Below the pieces are notes generated by a model. That model was given only the letters and a program-made list of their open reading frames with translations. It had not been told where the DNA came from and searched no databases. This document shows positions 24,785 to 36,102 of a stretch of 37,815 nucleotides of DNA, piece by piece. The translations under genes were made by a program, and so were the position numbers. Source of the stretch: Candidatus Nanopelagicales bacterium (GTDB lineage: Bacteria; Actinomycetota; Actinomycetes; S36-B12; UBA10799); assembly GCA_030157755.1 (NCBI GenBank), contig JAOAUD010000165.1, positions 1 through 37,815 on the forward strand. The letters are read 5' to 3'. The first letter of the stretch is position 1, and the number at the start of each line of letters is the position of its first letter.

Positions 24785-26568
24785 TTTGGTTGCCTTTGAT
24801 CGAAGCTGGCAATCCGCGCTCGGCTCTTGGCTTGGTCCGCTTCGACCTGAGCATCTGTGATCGTTGACAAGTCGAACGGTGCATTGAGCAGCAGTTCGGT
24901 ATTTCGGTCGAGGGGAGACCCGATTCTCATTGGCGGATTCTCAATCCAGTCGTTGGCAGATAGCTCGCGGCTCAGCGAAGCAAGGCCCGATTGTGAGAAG
25001 TCATTCTTGGACCACTTCGCCGGAGCAGCGTGATCGAGGACGGTCACGAAGATCGACATGGTGCCGTCCCGGTTATCGACGAATTCAAGGAGTTGTTGCT
25101 GTTGGGGGTAGTCAACGCAGGAGGCTGAGGTGATTTCCCAGAAGCCACGGCCTTGCGCATCGCCATGTGGCCTGATCGTGTTGATGTGGGTGTGCCCGTT
25201 GACCCAGGCCACCATGTTGGGGAACTCGCGGAGCATCGAGATGAATTCATCCGCGTGGTACAGCGTTTGCCCGCCGATCACGGGTTCTGCAGCATTCTCG
25301 AGCGTCACGCTGTTGTGGTGGCTCAAGACGATTGCCATCTTCTTCTCTTGCTGAGCCTGCGCGAGCCCCGCCTTGAGCCAATTGAATTGATCCTCGGGCA
25401 CTGCACCATCGGCGCCTGCCGTCTGGTTGCAGGTGTCGAGGCCGAACACACGGAATTGGCTGTTGAGGTCAGCGGCCCAGTACGTCTGCCCGGTCGTCAG
25501 GTTGTCCTGAGTGAATCCGTGGCCGACGGGTCCCGGTGTCGCGGGGGAGTTCAGGTGCGCCGAGATGAAGTCGAGTTGCTCGAACAACTTGCGTTCGCCG
25601 TCGGCAGTGACGTGGCGCATTCGCGCGTCGAGGCCCTGCTGAGTCCAGATGTCATTCGTGAGGCGGTTGAAGACGCTGCCATCCTGACCCATGCCGCGCA
25701 GATAGACCTCGCCGAGCGCTTGCCAGTTATCGGCTTTGCGATCTCCGGTTGCCAGCGCGCGCAAACCGGAATCGATCGGCGCAAATCCGTTCAACAGGGT
25801 GTCGTGGTTTCCGAAGACTGCGTACCAAGGGACGGCCAGCCCAGGAGACGTCACGGTTTGGCTCACAGCGGCGTTAAGCAACCCTGGGATTGCGGGGAAC
25901 CCATACGCGCCGAAGTCGTCATTCGACGGATCCTCGGGGTGCCATGCCCACGTGTTTTCCCAGACCTGTACCCCTTCGTACTCACCGGCCTTGCCGGAGT
26001 TGGGAGTGAATGAGCCGCCGTCCAGAACACCGAGGTACCAGTCGAGTTCAAGTGTCGAGTGCTGATCAGCGCTGTCACCGGTGTTGACCGCGGCCGCCAT
26101 CGGCGCTCCGGTCAGTGGTGACAGCGTTGCGGCGTTCATGGCGCGTGTCATTTCGGCCAAGATGTTCATCTGGAGCGTGTCCTGCGGGCGGATCACACCG
26201 GCCCATAGCGACATGCTCTGCCCATTCATGGCGTCGAGCCGGGCGGGTGATTGCGCATCGATCATGTGGATGTCTGTGTAGTGGCCGAGGTATAGCAATG
26301 ATCGGCGGGTTTGCGTCCGAGCGGCGTTGGCGACCTTCTGAGTGATGTCGTACCGCGGTAGGTAGGCCTCACCTGGACCAGCGACGAGTGTTCGGTATTT
26401 CTGGTAGGTCGGCGCCCCGATGGTGATCGTCTGCTGCAGGGTTGTGGGAACGTTCGCCGGCTTTAGTGGGGCCGCAAGGACCGCTGCCAGGGCGTCGCGC
26501 GGTACGGCAAACGTTGCCGCGAGCGCGGTCGATGCGGCGAGAAATGCGCGCCGAGAGAGTCCTGCCAC
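24781..26568 (-). CDS. Tat-exported metallophosphoesterase (TIGR03767/PPA1498-like family)
   Basis: A 595-residue phosphoesterase with a twin-arginine signal (SRRAFLAASTALAATFA, RR at residues 6-7). Calcineurin-like metal motifs are all present: LGHYTDIHMIDAQSPARLD (Asp99-x-His101), VNTGDSADQH, FGNHDTL, LSHHNSVT and NGHTHINTI. This matches the actinobacterial TIGR03767 family of unknown substrate. The frame is open from ATG 26601, but I choose the GTG at 26568 because a GGAGG Shine-Dalgarno sits five bases upstream and the result is a standard Tat N-terminus. It is the first gene of a coupled three-gene unit with a lipoprotein and a membrane protein. A nested inverted repeat (26591-26632) lies in its leader. 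Substrate may be a phosphate ester, which cannot be told. Confidence 0.88.
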   Translation of the reverse strand: MAGLSRRAFLAASTALAATFAVPRDALAAVLAAPLKPANVPTTLQQTITIGAPTYQKYRTLVAGPGEAYLPRYDITQKVANAARTQTRRSLLYLGHYTDIHMIDAQSPARLDAMNGQSMSLWAGVIRPQDTLQMNILAEMTRAMNAATLSPLTGAPMAAAVNTGDSADQHSTLELDWYLGVLDGGSFTPNSGKAGEYEGVQVWENTWAWHPEDPSNDDFGAYGFPAIPGLLNAAVSQTVTSPGLAVPWYAVFGNHDTLLNGFAPIDSGLRALATGDRKADNWQALGEVYLRGMGQDGSVFNRLTNDIWTQQGLDARMRHVTADGERKLFEQLDFISAHLNSPATPGPVGHGFTQDNLTTGQTYWAADLNSQFRVFGLDTCNQTAGADGAVPEDQFNWLKAGLAQAQQEKKMAIVLSHHNSVTLENAAEPVIGGQTLYHADEFISMLREFPNMVAWVNGHTHINTIRPHGDAQGRGFWEITSASCVDYPQQQQLLEFVDNRDGTMSIFVTVLDHAAPAKWSKNDFSQSGLASLSRELSANDWIENPPMRIGSPLDRNTELLLNAPFDLSTITDAQVEADQAKSRARIASFDQRQPK

Positions 26569-26590
26569 CTGTGCCTCCAAGAACACCACA

Positions 26591-26632
26591 ACGTTCGGCA
26601 ACCGACAACAAATCGGTTTCAGCGTCGAACGT
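26591..26632. repeat. Nested inverted repeat upstream of the metallophosphoesterase
   Basis: The outer arms ACGTTCG (26591-26597) and CGAACGT (26626-26632) enclose inner arms AACCGA (26600-26605) and TCGGTT (26613-26618) around a 7-base loop. All four arms match perfectly. The element is 23 bases before the GTG, so on RNA it would form a two-part hairpin, or on DNA an operator. No T-tract follows. Confidence 0.6.
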
Positions 26633-26685
26633 AGTCCGCGGCGGAGAAAATTCGTGGATTGACGGGCAAGAGTCGAGCAGTTCGC

Positions 26686-27804
26686 CTACGTCGAGGAGTC
26701 CGCGGAGATCTCTTCGGCCGGCGCCGCGGGCGCCTCATCGGCAGTGCGTCGGACTGTGAGCATGGCGAGCAGGCTGATTGCCGCCGGAAGAGCTGTGACG
26801 GTGCACAGGATCGCCGGGGAAGGTTGCAGGATCGCAAGTGCGAGCAGTGCGGACCCGCTGAGCACGGCCCACCACGGCTTGAATTCGTGAATGTCTTGAG
26901 CGAGGTCTTCTTCAACTTTGCTCGGGAACAGCCAGGAGAGTTCGTTGAATGTCCAACGAAGCGACAATGCAACCAACACTGTGCCGCCGATTCCGAGGAA
27001 CACGCAGATAACTGCGGAAGCGGCAGCAGGGGTGTACACGGGGAAGATGATCAGGATCAGGGCGGGCATGTCGACCGAACCCCCGCCGATCATCAGCATG
27101 CCGATCACACTCACCAGGCTGATCGCGGCGGCAATTGACGCTGCAGTGATCAGCCGAGCGCGCGAAACGTCGGTCCGTCGTAGCGCGGGGTAGGCGATCG
27201 CGATCAGCATGATTGCGATGAGGTAGCCGATCGCAGGCCAGGTCTGCGGGCCGGGCAGGACGACGTCTGGGTTCGTGACGCCTCCGGGATCGCCCACGAT
27301 GAAGCCCAGTACGACAAGCATGACCGCGGCGGCGATCGCCGTTCCAAGAGCAATTCGAGCCATGATTGCGCGGCCAGCACCGCCAACGGCAACTGCCAGT
27401 CCGGTAAGAACAATTCCGACGCAGACCCAGCGAGTGTTCAGTTCTGAGAAGTAGGCGATCATCACGGCCGCGAACATGACGCCAATCGCACCGATGCCCA
27501 AAGTTACGGCAATGCCGCAGATTCGACTGATCGTCGCCGCCGCATCGGAGGGAACCCGGGACTCCCTGGTAGGACGTGAACCGAGCAAAGCGGCGATCAC
27601 GAGCCCCACATATGCAGCAAGTGTGCACGCGATTGCCCACCCGAAGTTGATGGCCGAGTCACTCACGTAGCCGTAGCTGACGATGAGGATGGGCAGCGCC
27701 GTGATGATGAGGCCCGCAGGTTTGTTAAGGGTGCTGGCCTGGCCGAGGACACCCCAAAGCGCGACCACGATGAACGTGGCGGAAAGTACGAGCGCGATCT
27801 GCAC
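26686..27804 (-). CDS. Polytopic membrane protein of unknown function
   Basis: A 372-residue protein, nearly all hydrophobic, with about ten membrane segments (for example IALVLSATFIVVALWGVLG, PAGLIITALPILIVSYGYV, SAVICVFLGIGGTVLVALSL) and a conserved-looking soluble loop DPGGVTNPDVVLPGPQTWP and a cytosolic HEFKPWW region. I could not assign a family. The frame extends to an ATG at 27846, but an AGGAGG Shine-Dalgarno four bases before the GTG at 27804 makes that start preferable, and the longer N-terminus would lie inside a palindrome. It lies upstream of, and on the same strand as, the phosphoesterase unit (117 bases away) and is divergent from the lipase gene. Confidence 0.7.
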   Translation of the reverse strand: MQIALVLSATFIVVALWGVLGQASTLNKPAGLIITALPILIVSYGYVSDSAINFGWAIACTLAAYVGLVIAALLGSRPTRESRVPSDAAATISRICGIAVTLGIGAIGVMFAAVMIAYFSELNTRWVCVGIVLTGLAVAVGGAGRAIMARIALGTAIAAAVMLVVLGFIVGDPGGVTNPDVVLPGPQTWPAIGYLIAIMLIAIAYPALRRTDVSRARLITAASIAAAISLVSVIGMLMIGGGSVDMPALILIIFPVYTPAAASAVICVFLGIGGTVLVALSLRWTFNELSWLFPSKVEEDLAQDIHEFKPWWAVLSGSALLALAILQPSPAILCTVTALPAAISLLAMLTVRRTADEAPAAPAEEISADSST

Positions 27805-27839
27805 GAGCCCTCCTGCTGGCCGGCGTGTGTCATGAGGGA

Positions 27840-27851
27840 AGTCCATGGACT
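27840..27851. promoter_or_regulatory. 12-bp perfect palindrome in the divergent region
   Basis: AGTCCATGGACT (27840-27851) is perfectly self-complementary and lies 36 bases upstream of the membrane protein GTG and about 100 bases upstream of the lipase start. It could be an operator for a homodimeric regulator. A second inverted repeat, GCAAGC/GCTTGC with a 4-base loop, occurs at 27880-27895. Confidence 0.4.
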
Positions 27852-27955
27852 ACGGGTTTGTCTTGGCAGGGTGGCATAAGCAAGCGCCTGCTTGCCCGTT
27901 GTCTGGCCTGCCTGGTCTAGTGAAGGTGCTGCCGTGATGCGTGGGCAGGCTCGTT

Positions 27956-29272
27956 ATGGCATGTTGCATTTTCATGCGGCTGTCACTTGTCGCCAAGCGG
28001 CGATTGTTGGTGTTGATCCTCGCGATCGGTGCTGTCTTGGCAGTGGTGTTGGCAGTCACGCGTTTCGACCCGATCGCGACTACTGGTGGCGCGCCGGTCA
28101 GCCTGCTGAACTCGCCGGACTTGGCCACTGTCGGAGCGGACAAGAGCGCACCGTTCTACAACCCAAAGCCGGTCGCCGAATACACGCTGCCCGGAACTGT
28201 GCGTCGGGTTGAGGACGTTGCCGGAGCGCCCCCGGGTATCAAGGTCCAGCGGATGGTCTACGTGTCTCAAACCGCGGCAGGTGAGGCTAAGGAAGTCTCA
28301 GCGCTGTTTGCGGTCAAGGATGGCGCCCCGCCACCACCGAACGGTCGTCCACTCATCACAGTTGCGCACGGCACCAGTGGAGTTGCTCCCGGCTGTGGCA
28401 TCTCAAAGGAGCCCTTCCGGCTGGGCTCGAACGGCTACTTCTGGTGGTACTTCTACACCGAACCGTTGGTCCGAGCCGGATACGCAGTCGTGATGTCTGA
28501 CTACGGAAACCTCGGTACCCCCGGTGTGTCCGACTACATCGTGAAGAACGGAGCGGGAGCCGACGTCTTGAATGCCGCTCGCGCGGCTCTGAAGCTGGAC
28601 GTACGGGACATCGACGCGAACAAGGTGGCGATCGTTGGGCACAGTCAGGGCGGGTACAACGCGCTGGCCGCCGCCCAGATGGCTCCGAGCTACGCCCCGG
28701 AGCTGCCGATCAAGGGGACCGTGGCCCAGGCGCCGGGCTTGTTCCCGCCTGCGCCGCTGATGAAGGTGTTCCTCCAGATGGGGCCAGGCGCAGGTCCTGA
28801 CGGCACGGCGGACTTCGCGGCGCACCTGGCCGACGCCGTGGTCTCGTGGTCAGCGAACTACCCGAACGAAATCAAGCCTTCCGATGTGCTCACCGAAAAG
28901 GGTGTGCAAGCGCTCAAGACGGCTGAGACCAACTGCATCGTGGAAACACGCGCGCCGTTCGACGGGCCGTATCAGGACTTCGTGAAGCCGGACATTACTG
29001 CGAACATCGCCGGGATCGTTTCCAAGAACATGCCGGTGTACGACAAGTTTGCCGCCCCCGTGCTGATGCAGCAGGGTCTCAAGGACACGGTTGTGGTGCC
29101 CGGAGTCAATATCGCCGCCTACCGGACCTTCTGCGCCGAGGGATCAACCGTCAAGCTGGAGGAATATCCCAACGATGTTCACTCATCGGTCCTGCTAGCG
29201 GGATGGCCGAGCACTCTTGAGTGGCTCGACGGCAGGTTCTCCGGCAAGCCTGCGCCGTCTACCTGCCAATAG
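27956..29272 (+). CDS. Secretory-type lipase/esterase (alpha/beta hydrolase, PF03583-like)
   Basis: A 438-residue alpha/beta hydrolase of the secretory lipase (LIP) type. The N-terminus has positive residues then a hydrophobic stretch (RRLLVLILAIGAVLAVVLAV), probably a signal peptide or anchor. The mature region has LITVAHGTSGVAPGCG (oxyanion region), VVMSDYGNLGTPGVSDYIV, the nucleophile elbow VGHSQGGYNALAA (Ser230), the Asp region QQGLKDTVVVPG and the His region DVHSSVLL. A complete Ser-Asp-His triad is therefore present. The frame allows starts at GTG 27941, ATG 27956 and ATG 27974; 27956 has a weak AGG element in range. The natural substrate is probably lipid or acyl ester but is inferred. 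It is divergent from the membrane protein at 27804 and followed by a small membrane gene 51 bases downstream. Confidence 0.88.
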   Translation: MACCIFMRLSLVAKRRLLVLILAIGAVLAVVLAVTRFDPIATTGGAPVSLLNSPDLATVGADKSAPFYNPKPVAEYTLPGTVRRVEDVAGAPPGIKVQRMVYVSQTAAGEAKEVSALFAVKDGAPPPPNGRPLITVAHGTSGVAPGCGISKEPFRLGSNGYFWWYFYTEPLVRAGYAVVMSDYGNLGTPGVSDYIVKNGAGADVLNAARAALKLDVRDIDANKVAIVGHSQGGYNALAAAQMAPSYAPELPIKGTVAQAPGLFPPAPLMKVFLQMGPGAGPDGTADFAAHLADAVVSWSANYPNEIKPSDVLTEKGVQALKTAETNCIVETRAPFDGPYQDFVKPDITANIAGIVSKNMPVYDKFAAPVLMQQGLKDTVVVPGVNIAAYRTFCAEGSTVKLEEYPNDVHSSVLLAGWPSTLEWLDGRFSGKPAPSTCQ

Positions 29273-29323
29273 AGTCCCAGACATGAGTCTCGAGCATGTC
29301 GGTTGCCTCATCGGAGGATCGCA

Positions 29324-29893
29324 GTGACCTTTGCCTGGTTCTTCTTTGCGGTGGTGTCGGGCGCGGCATTCGTCAGCACCTTGACCAGCTTGACCAAGGC
29401 GCTCAAGAATCGCTACGACCTCAAGCCGTATCCAGCGGCGATCGTGTGGCGCTTCTTTCTGCTCGTGCTGATTCTGGAGATCTGGGTTGCGACGGCACAC
29501 GTTGCGAGCTCGGACCGGACCAATATCGGGCAGTTTGCGATGTTCCTTGTGCTGCCCGTGGGAGTTCTGGTACTTGAGGAACTCGTCGACTACACCAGCG
29601 ATGAAGAACTCGATGCGCAGTCCTATTTCAACCGCCAGCGGGTGCCGTTCTTCACGGTCTTGGTGGCATTGCCGATCTTGAGCATCTTGCGTCAGATGTT
29701 CCTCGGTGAGCTCCAATTGGATGGGGACCTGTGGTTCCAGATCGCCCTGATTGTGGCGGCCGGAACTGGCTTCTTCATCCGTAGTCGCCGAGGTGACACG
29801 GTTCTCGCATTGGTGATGCTCGCGCTGATCGTCGTCTATCTCGGCGTCGAATACCCGAACGTGAGCGTCGAAAAATCCTTCGAACTCCCGTAA
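29324..29893 (+). CDS. Small polytopic membrane protein of unknown function
   Basis: A 189-residue protein with about five hydrophobic segments, among them FAWFFFAVVSGAAFVSTL, IVWRFFLLVLILEIWVA, QFAMFLVLPVGVLVLEELV and LALVMLALIVVYLGVEY, and a Tyr/Asp-rich polar loop DYTSDEELDAQSYFNRQRVP. No known family recognised. The GTG at 29324 is chosen because GGAGG lies six bases upstream; an upstream TTG at 29303 has no such site. It follows the lipase gene at 51 bases and may be co-transcribed. The 3' end is followed by weak hairpins (29905-29931). Confidence 0.7.
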   Translation: MTFAWFFFAVVSGAAFVSTLTSLTKALKNRYDLKPYPAAIVWRFFLLVLILEIWVATAHVASSDRTNIGQFAMFLVLPVGVLVLEELVDYTSDEELDAQSYFNRQRVPFFTVLVALPILSILRQMFLGELQLDGDLWFQIALIVAAGTGFFIRSRRGDTVLALVMLALIVVYLGVEYPNVSVEKSFELP

Positions 29894-29904
29894 TCATTGC
29901 GATT

Positions 29905-29931
29905 CCGCAGAGTTTGCGGTGCTGGCAAACT
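29905..29931 (+). terminator. Possible terminator hairpins after the small membrane gene
   Basis: Two overlapping, mutually exclusive inverted repeats: CCGCA/TGCGG (29905-29909/29915-29919) and AGTTTGC/GCAAACT (29911-29917/29925-29931, 7-base loop). There is no T-tract. They may end the upstream unit or be part of the amtB1 regulatory region. Confidence 0.3.
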
Positions 29932-29949
29932 GCCAATCGGGCGGACACG

Positions 29950-29965
29950 GAAACACATTCGTAAC
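29950..29965 (+). promoter_or_regulatory. Putative GlnR-type nitrogen operator upstream of amtB1
   Basis: GAAAC-N6-GTAAC (29950-29954 and 29961-29965) has the 6-base spacing and the AC-N9-AC pattern reported for actinobacterial GlnR sites. The same element occurs before amtB2 (31972-31987); aligned, they share AACAC and GTAACAAA. The regulator is inferred; no glnR gene is in the window. Confidence 0.5.
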
Positions 29966-30105
29966 AAAAATCGGGTTTAGGCAACTGAAACGAAACGAAC
30001 TCGCCCACATCGTCACCTGCGCGAAACGCTCACAGCGATCGCAAGTAACAGCCGCAACGCAATGTTGCTCCTGTCATCCCGGAGGGGGAACGAAAGGAGC
30101 ACAAC

Positions 30106-31787
<1,682 letters not shown>

Positions 31788-31887
31788 ACCGCACCGCAAG
31801 GAACGCAGGTCCCACCTCCTGGGGTGGATCTGCCACCAGGGCGGGGTCGCCTGCAGTGTGAGCGCAGGCGGTCCCGCCGGGTGACAA

Positions 31888-31928
31888 GACTCAGGGCCCA
31901 CCTTCTCCCGACTGGTGGGCCCTGAGTC
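31888..31928 (+). terminator. Strong 15-bp hairpin after glnK1
   Basis: GACTCAGGGCCCACC (31888-31902) and its perfect complement (31914-31928) enclose an 11-base loop. The stem is GC-rich and no T-tract follows, so a factor-independent terminator is likely only by actinobacterial standards. It isolates operon 1 from operon 2. Smaller GC hairpins lie at about 31850-31881 within the same 273-base gap. Confidence 0.75.
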
Positions 31929-31971
31929 GAGTCATTTCGGCTCGCGGAAGTGGTTCAAATTCAGACAATCG

Positions 31972-31987
31972 TTAACACGGCTGTAAC
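31972..31987 (+). promoter_or_regulatory. Putative GlnR-type nitrogen operator upstream of amtB2
   Basis: TTAAC-N6-GTAAC (31972-31976 and 31983-31987) matches the element upstream of amtB1. A TGTAAT -10-like hexamer (32002-32007) lies 14 bases downstream, so the operator would overlap the -35 region of the promoter. Confidence 0.5.
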
Positions 31988-32060
31988 AAACGACATCTTT
32001 GTGTAATCAGGACAGTGCAGGCTCCGGCGAGGTTTACGCACCACCGAGTCGGGAGAACTC

Positions 32061-33778
<1,718 letters not shown>

Positions 33779-33780
33779 CT

Positions 33781-36093
33781 ATGGACTATCCCAGCGCTCG
33801 ATCCGAACTGCTGAGCCGACCAGGGCGGCCGACTGCCGCCCGGCGGCGGGCGCTGGTGGGCCTGACTGACGACTGGTTGCAAGGGCTCTTCGCCGAGGCC
33901 GGTGCTGACCCGCAGAAGACGGCCTTGGTCGCGGTCGGGGGCTACGGCAAAGGCAATCTGGCGCCTGCCAGTGACCTCGACCTTGTTCTGCTGCACGAGC
34001 CGCGCGCCGACGTGGTCGGTGTAGCCGACAAGATTTGGTATCCCATCTGGGACGCAGGGATGCGCCTCGACCACAGTGTTCGCACTGTTCCTGAGGCCCG
34101 GCGACTTGCCGGTCAAGACCTCAAGGTTGTCCTCGGGATTCTGGACGTCCGCACAATTGCTGGCTCGGAAGAGCTGACTGAGTCCTTGCGCGCGGCGGTC
34201 TTGCAGGACTGGCGAGCGTTGGCACCACGGCGGCTTTCGGAATTGCGGGAGGTCGTGGATTACCGGGTGGAACGCAGTGGCGAGTTGCCGCATCTCCTGG
34301 AGCCCGATCTCAAAGAGTCGTATGGCGGGTTGCGGGATCTGACAATCCTGCGTGCGATCTCAGCGTCGTGGGTCGCGGACGCACCACACCAGGCACTCGA
34401 TGTTCACGCCGAAGCACTTCTGGACGTTCGCGACGGATTGCACACGGTGACCGGCCGCCACGGTGACAAGCTGACGCTGCAGGAGCAGCCACCGGTTGCG
34501 GCGCTGTTGGACGACCTCGATCCGGACGTGCTGCTTCGCCGGGTCTCGGCGGCGGGTCGCGCGATTGCGTACGCCAACGACGAGGCCTGGTACCGAGTGG
34601 GGCGCGCAACCGCATCGAGGCGGTCGCTGAACCCCGTCAGGCGATTGCGGTCCACGCGTCCTGAGCGGGCCCCGTTGGCTGAAGGGGTCGTCGTTCAAGA
34701 CGGAGAGGCAGTCCTCGCCGTAGATGCCCGACCGGATCGAGACCCCGTCCTGTTGTTGCGTGCCGCCGCTGCGGCTGCCCAGGCCGGGTTGCGATTGAGT
34801 CCCTACGCCGTGGCACGACTGGCCTCGGAGAGCGCACCACTGCCTGAACCCTGGCCAATCGCGGCGAGAGATTCCCTGATTTCACTTTTGGGTGCCGGAC
34901 GCGCTGCAATCCCGGTCTGGGAAGCGCTTGATCAGGCAGACCTCATCAGCCGTCTGATCCCGGAGTGGAAGGTCGTGCGTAGTGCTCCACAGCGCAACCC
35001 CGTTCACCGCTTCACCGTGGATCGCCATCTGGTCGAGACCGCGGTTAATGCCTCCTCGCTGACGCGCGAGGTCTCGCGACCCGACCTGTTGCTGGTCGGC
35101 GCACTGCTGCACGACATCGGTAAAGGCCAGGCCGGTGACCACACCGAAGTGGGCGTCCGAATTGTCAGCGAACTGGCGCCGCGGCTGGGTTTTGATGCCC
35201 AAGACAGCGCGGTGCTCGTCGACATGGTCGCTTACCACCTGTTGCTTCCCGACACCGCGACCAGGCGTGATCTTGCCGATCCAGCAACGGCGGCTGCAGT
35301 CGCTGCAGCGGTCAAGACTCCACTGGTCCTGGAGTTGCTGGACTGCTTGACTCGCGCCGATGCAGCGGCGACGGGACCGGCCGCGTGGAGTCAATGGAAG
35401 GCGAGCCTGGTGACTGAGTTGGTTGGTCGCACTCAGGCCGCATTGGACGGTCGACCTGAACCTGCTCGTCCTGCCCTGACGCCCTCCCAACGCGAATTAG
35501 CGACGGGCGAAGGAGTGCAGGTCCTCATTGAACCGGGCGAAGGCGTGTGGTGGGTCACCGTCGCGGCCGATGACCGACTCGGTCTTCTTGGTCAGGTCGC
35601 CGGGGCGCTGGCAGTGAATCGGCTTGCGGTGCGGTCGGCCCGGACGGAGACCTTGGGCAATCGAGCGGTCACGGTGTGGTCCGTGCAGCCGGAGTTTGGC
35701 GAGCCGCCCACCTTGGATCTGCTGCGAGAGGACATTCGCCTGGCGCTGTCGGGAGGGCTGGACATCGACAGCAAGCTTCATGCTCGAGCCGCCGCCTACC
35801 GCCGCGTTGGTACTCGGCGACCCGCGCCCGCTCAGTTCAAGTTGGTTGCTGATGCATCCGACCGGGCGACGGTGATTGAGGTTCGCGCCCAGGATGCGCC
35901 AGGACTCTTGCGGACGATTGCTCACGCGATTTCATCCGTGAGCATCTCGATTGAAGCAGCCCAAGTGGCAACGCTGGGCTCTGATGTTGTTGACGTGTTC
36001 TACGTGCTCGCACAGGGCGAACCGTTGAACATGGCACAGGTAACCCTGGTCCGATCTGTGGTGCTCGAAGCACTGGCCGGGTCGGACGGGTAG
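33781..36093 (+). CDS. glnD: PII uridylyl/adenylyltransferase and removing enzyme GlnD
   Basis: A 770-residue GlnD, shorter than the ~890 of E. coli but typical of actinobacteria. It modifies and demodifies PII in response to glutamine; actinobacterial GlnD adenylylates. The nucleotidyltransferase motif is GGYGKGNLAPASDLDL (residues 53-68; Asp65 and Asp67 bind metal). An HD hydrolase domain follows with LLHDIGKGQ (His444, Asp445). Two C-terminal ACT domains are at about 580-660 (VTVAADDRLGLLGQVAGALA) and 695-770 (IEVRAQDAPGLLRTIAHAIS). The ATG at 33781 starts two bases after the glnK2 stop; a longer in-frame start (33712) would lie inside glnK2 and is unlikely. ffh begins nine bases after its stop. 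Confidence 0.95.
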   Translation: MDYPSARSELLSRPGRPTAARRRALVGLTDDWLQGLFAEAGADPQKTALVAVGGYGKGNLAPASDLDLVLLHEPRADVVGVADKIWYPIWDAGMRLDHSVRTVPEARRLAGQDLKVVLGILDVRTIAGSEELTESLRAAVLQDWRALAPRRLSELREVVDYRVERSGELPHLLEPDLKESYGGLRDLTILRAISASWVADAPHQALDVHAEALLDVRDGLHTVTGRHGDKLTLQEQPPVAALLDDLDPDVLLRRVSAAGRAIAYANDEAWYRVGRATASRRSLNPVRRLRSTRPERAPLAEGVVVQDGEAVLAVDARPDRDPVLLLRAAAAAAQAGLRLSPYAVARLASESAPLPEPWPIAARDSLISLLGAGRAAIPVWEALDQADLISRLIPEWKVVRSAPQRNPVHRFTVDRHLVETAVNASSLTREVSRPDLLLVGALLHDIGKGQAGDHTEVGVRIVSELAPRLGFDAQDSAVLVDMVAYHLLLPDTATRRDLADPATAAAVAAAVKTPLVLELLDCLTRADAAATGPAAWSQWKASLVTELVGRTQAALDGRPEPARPALTPSQRELATGEGVQVLIEPGEGVWWVTVAADDRLGLLGQVAGALAVNRLAVRSARTETLGNRAVTVWSVQPEFGEPPTLDLLREDIRLALSGGLDIDSKLHARAAAYRRVGTRRPAPAQFKLVADASDRATVIEVRAQDAPGLLRTIAHAISSVSISIEAAQVATLGSDVVDVFYVLAQGEPLNMAQVTLVRSVVLEALAGSDG

Positions 36094-36096
36094 CCT
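36091..36096 (+). promoter_or_regulatory. Putative -10 of ffh, overlapping the glnD stop codon
   Basis: TAGCCT includes the TAG stop of glnD and is followed by six bases and the ffh GTG at 36103. The octamer TAGCCTTG and the 6-base spacing are the same as at 10913. The -35 region is not convincing. Confidence 0.45.
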
Positions 36097-36102
36097 TGCC
36101 GG

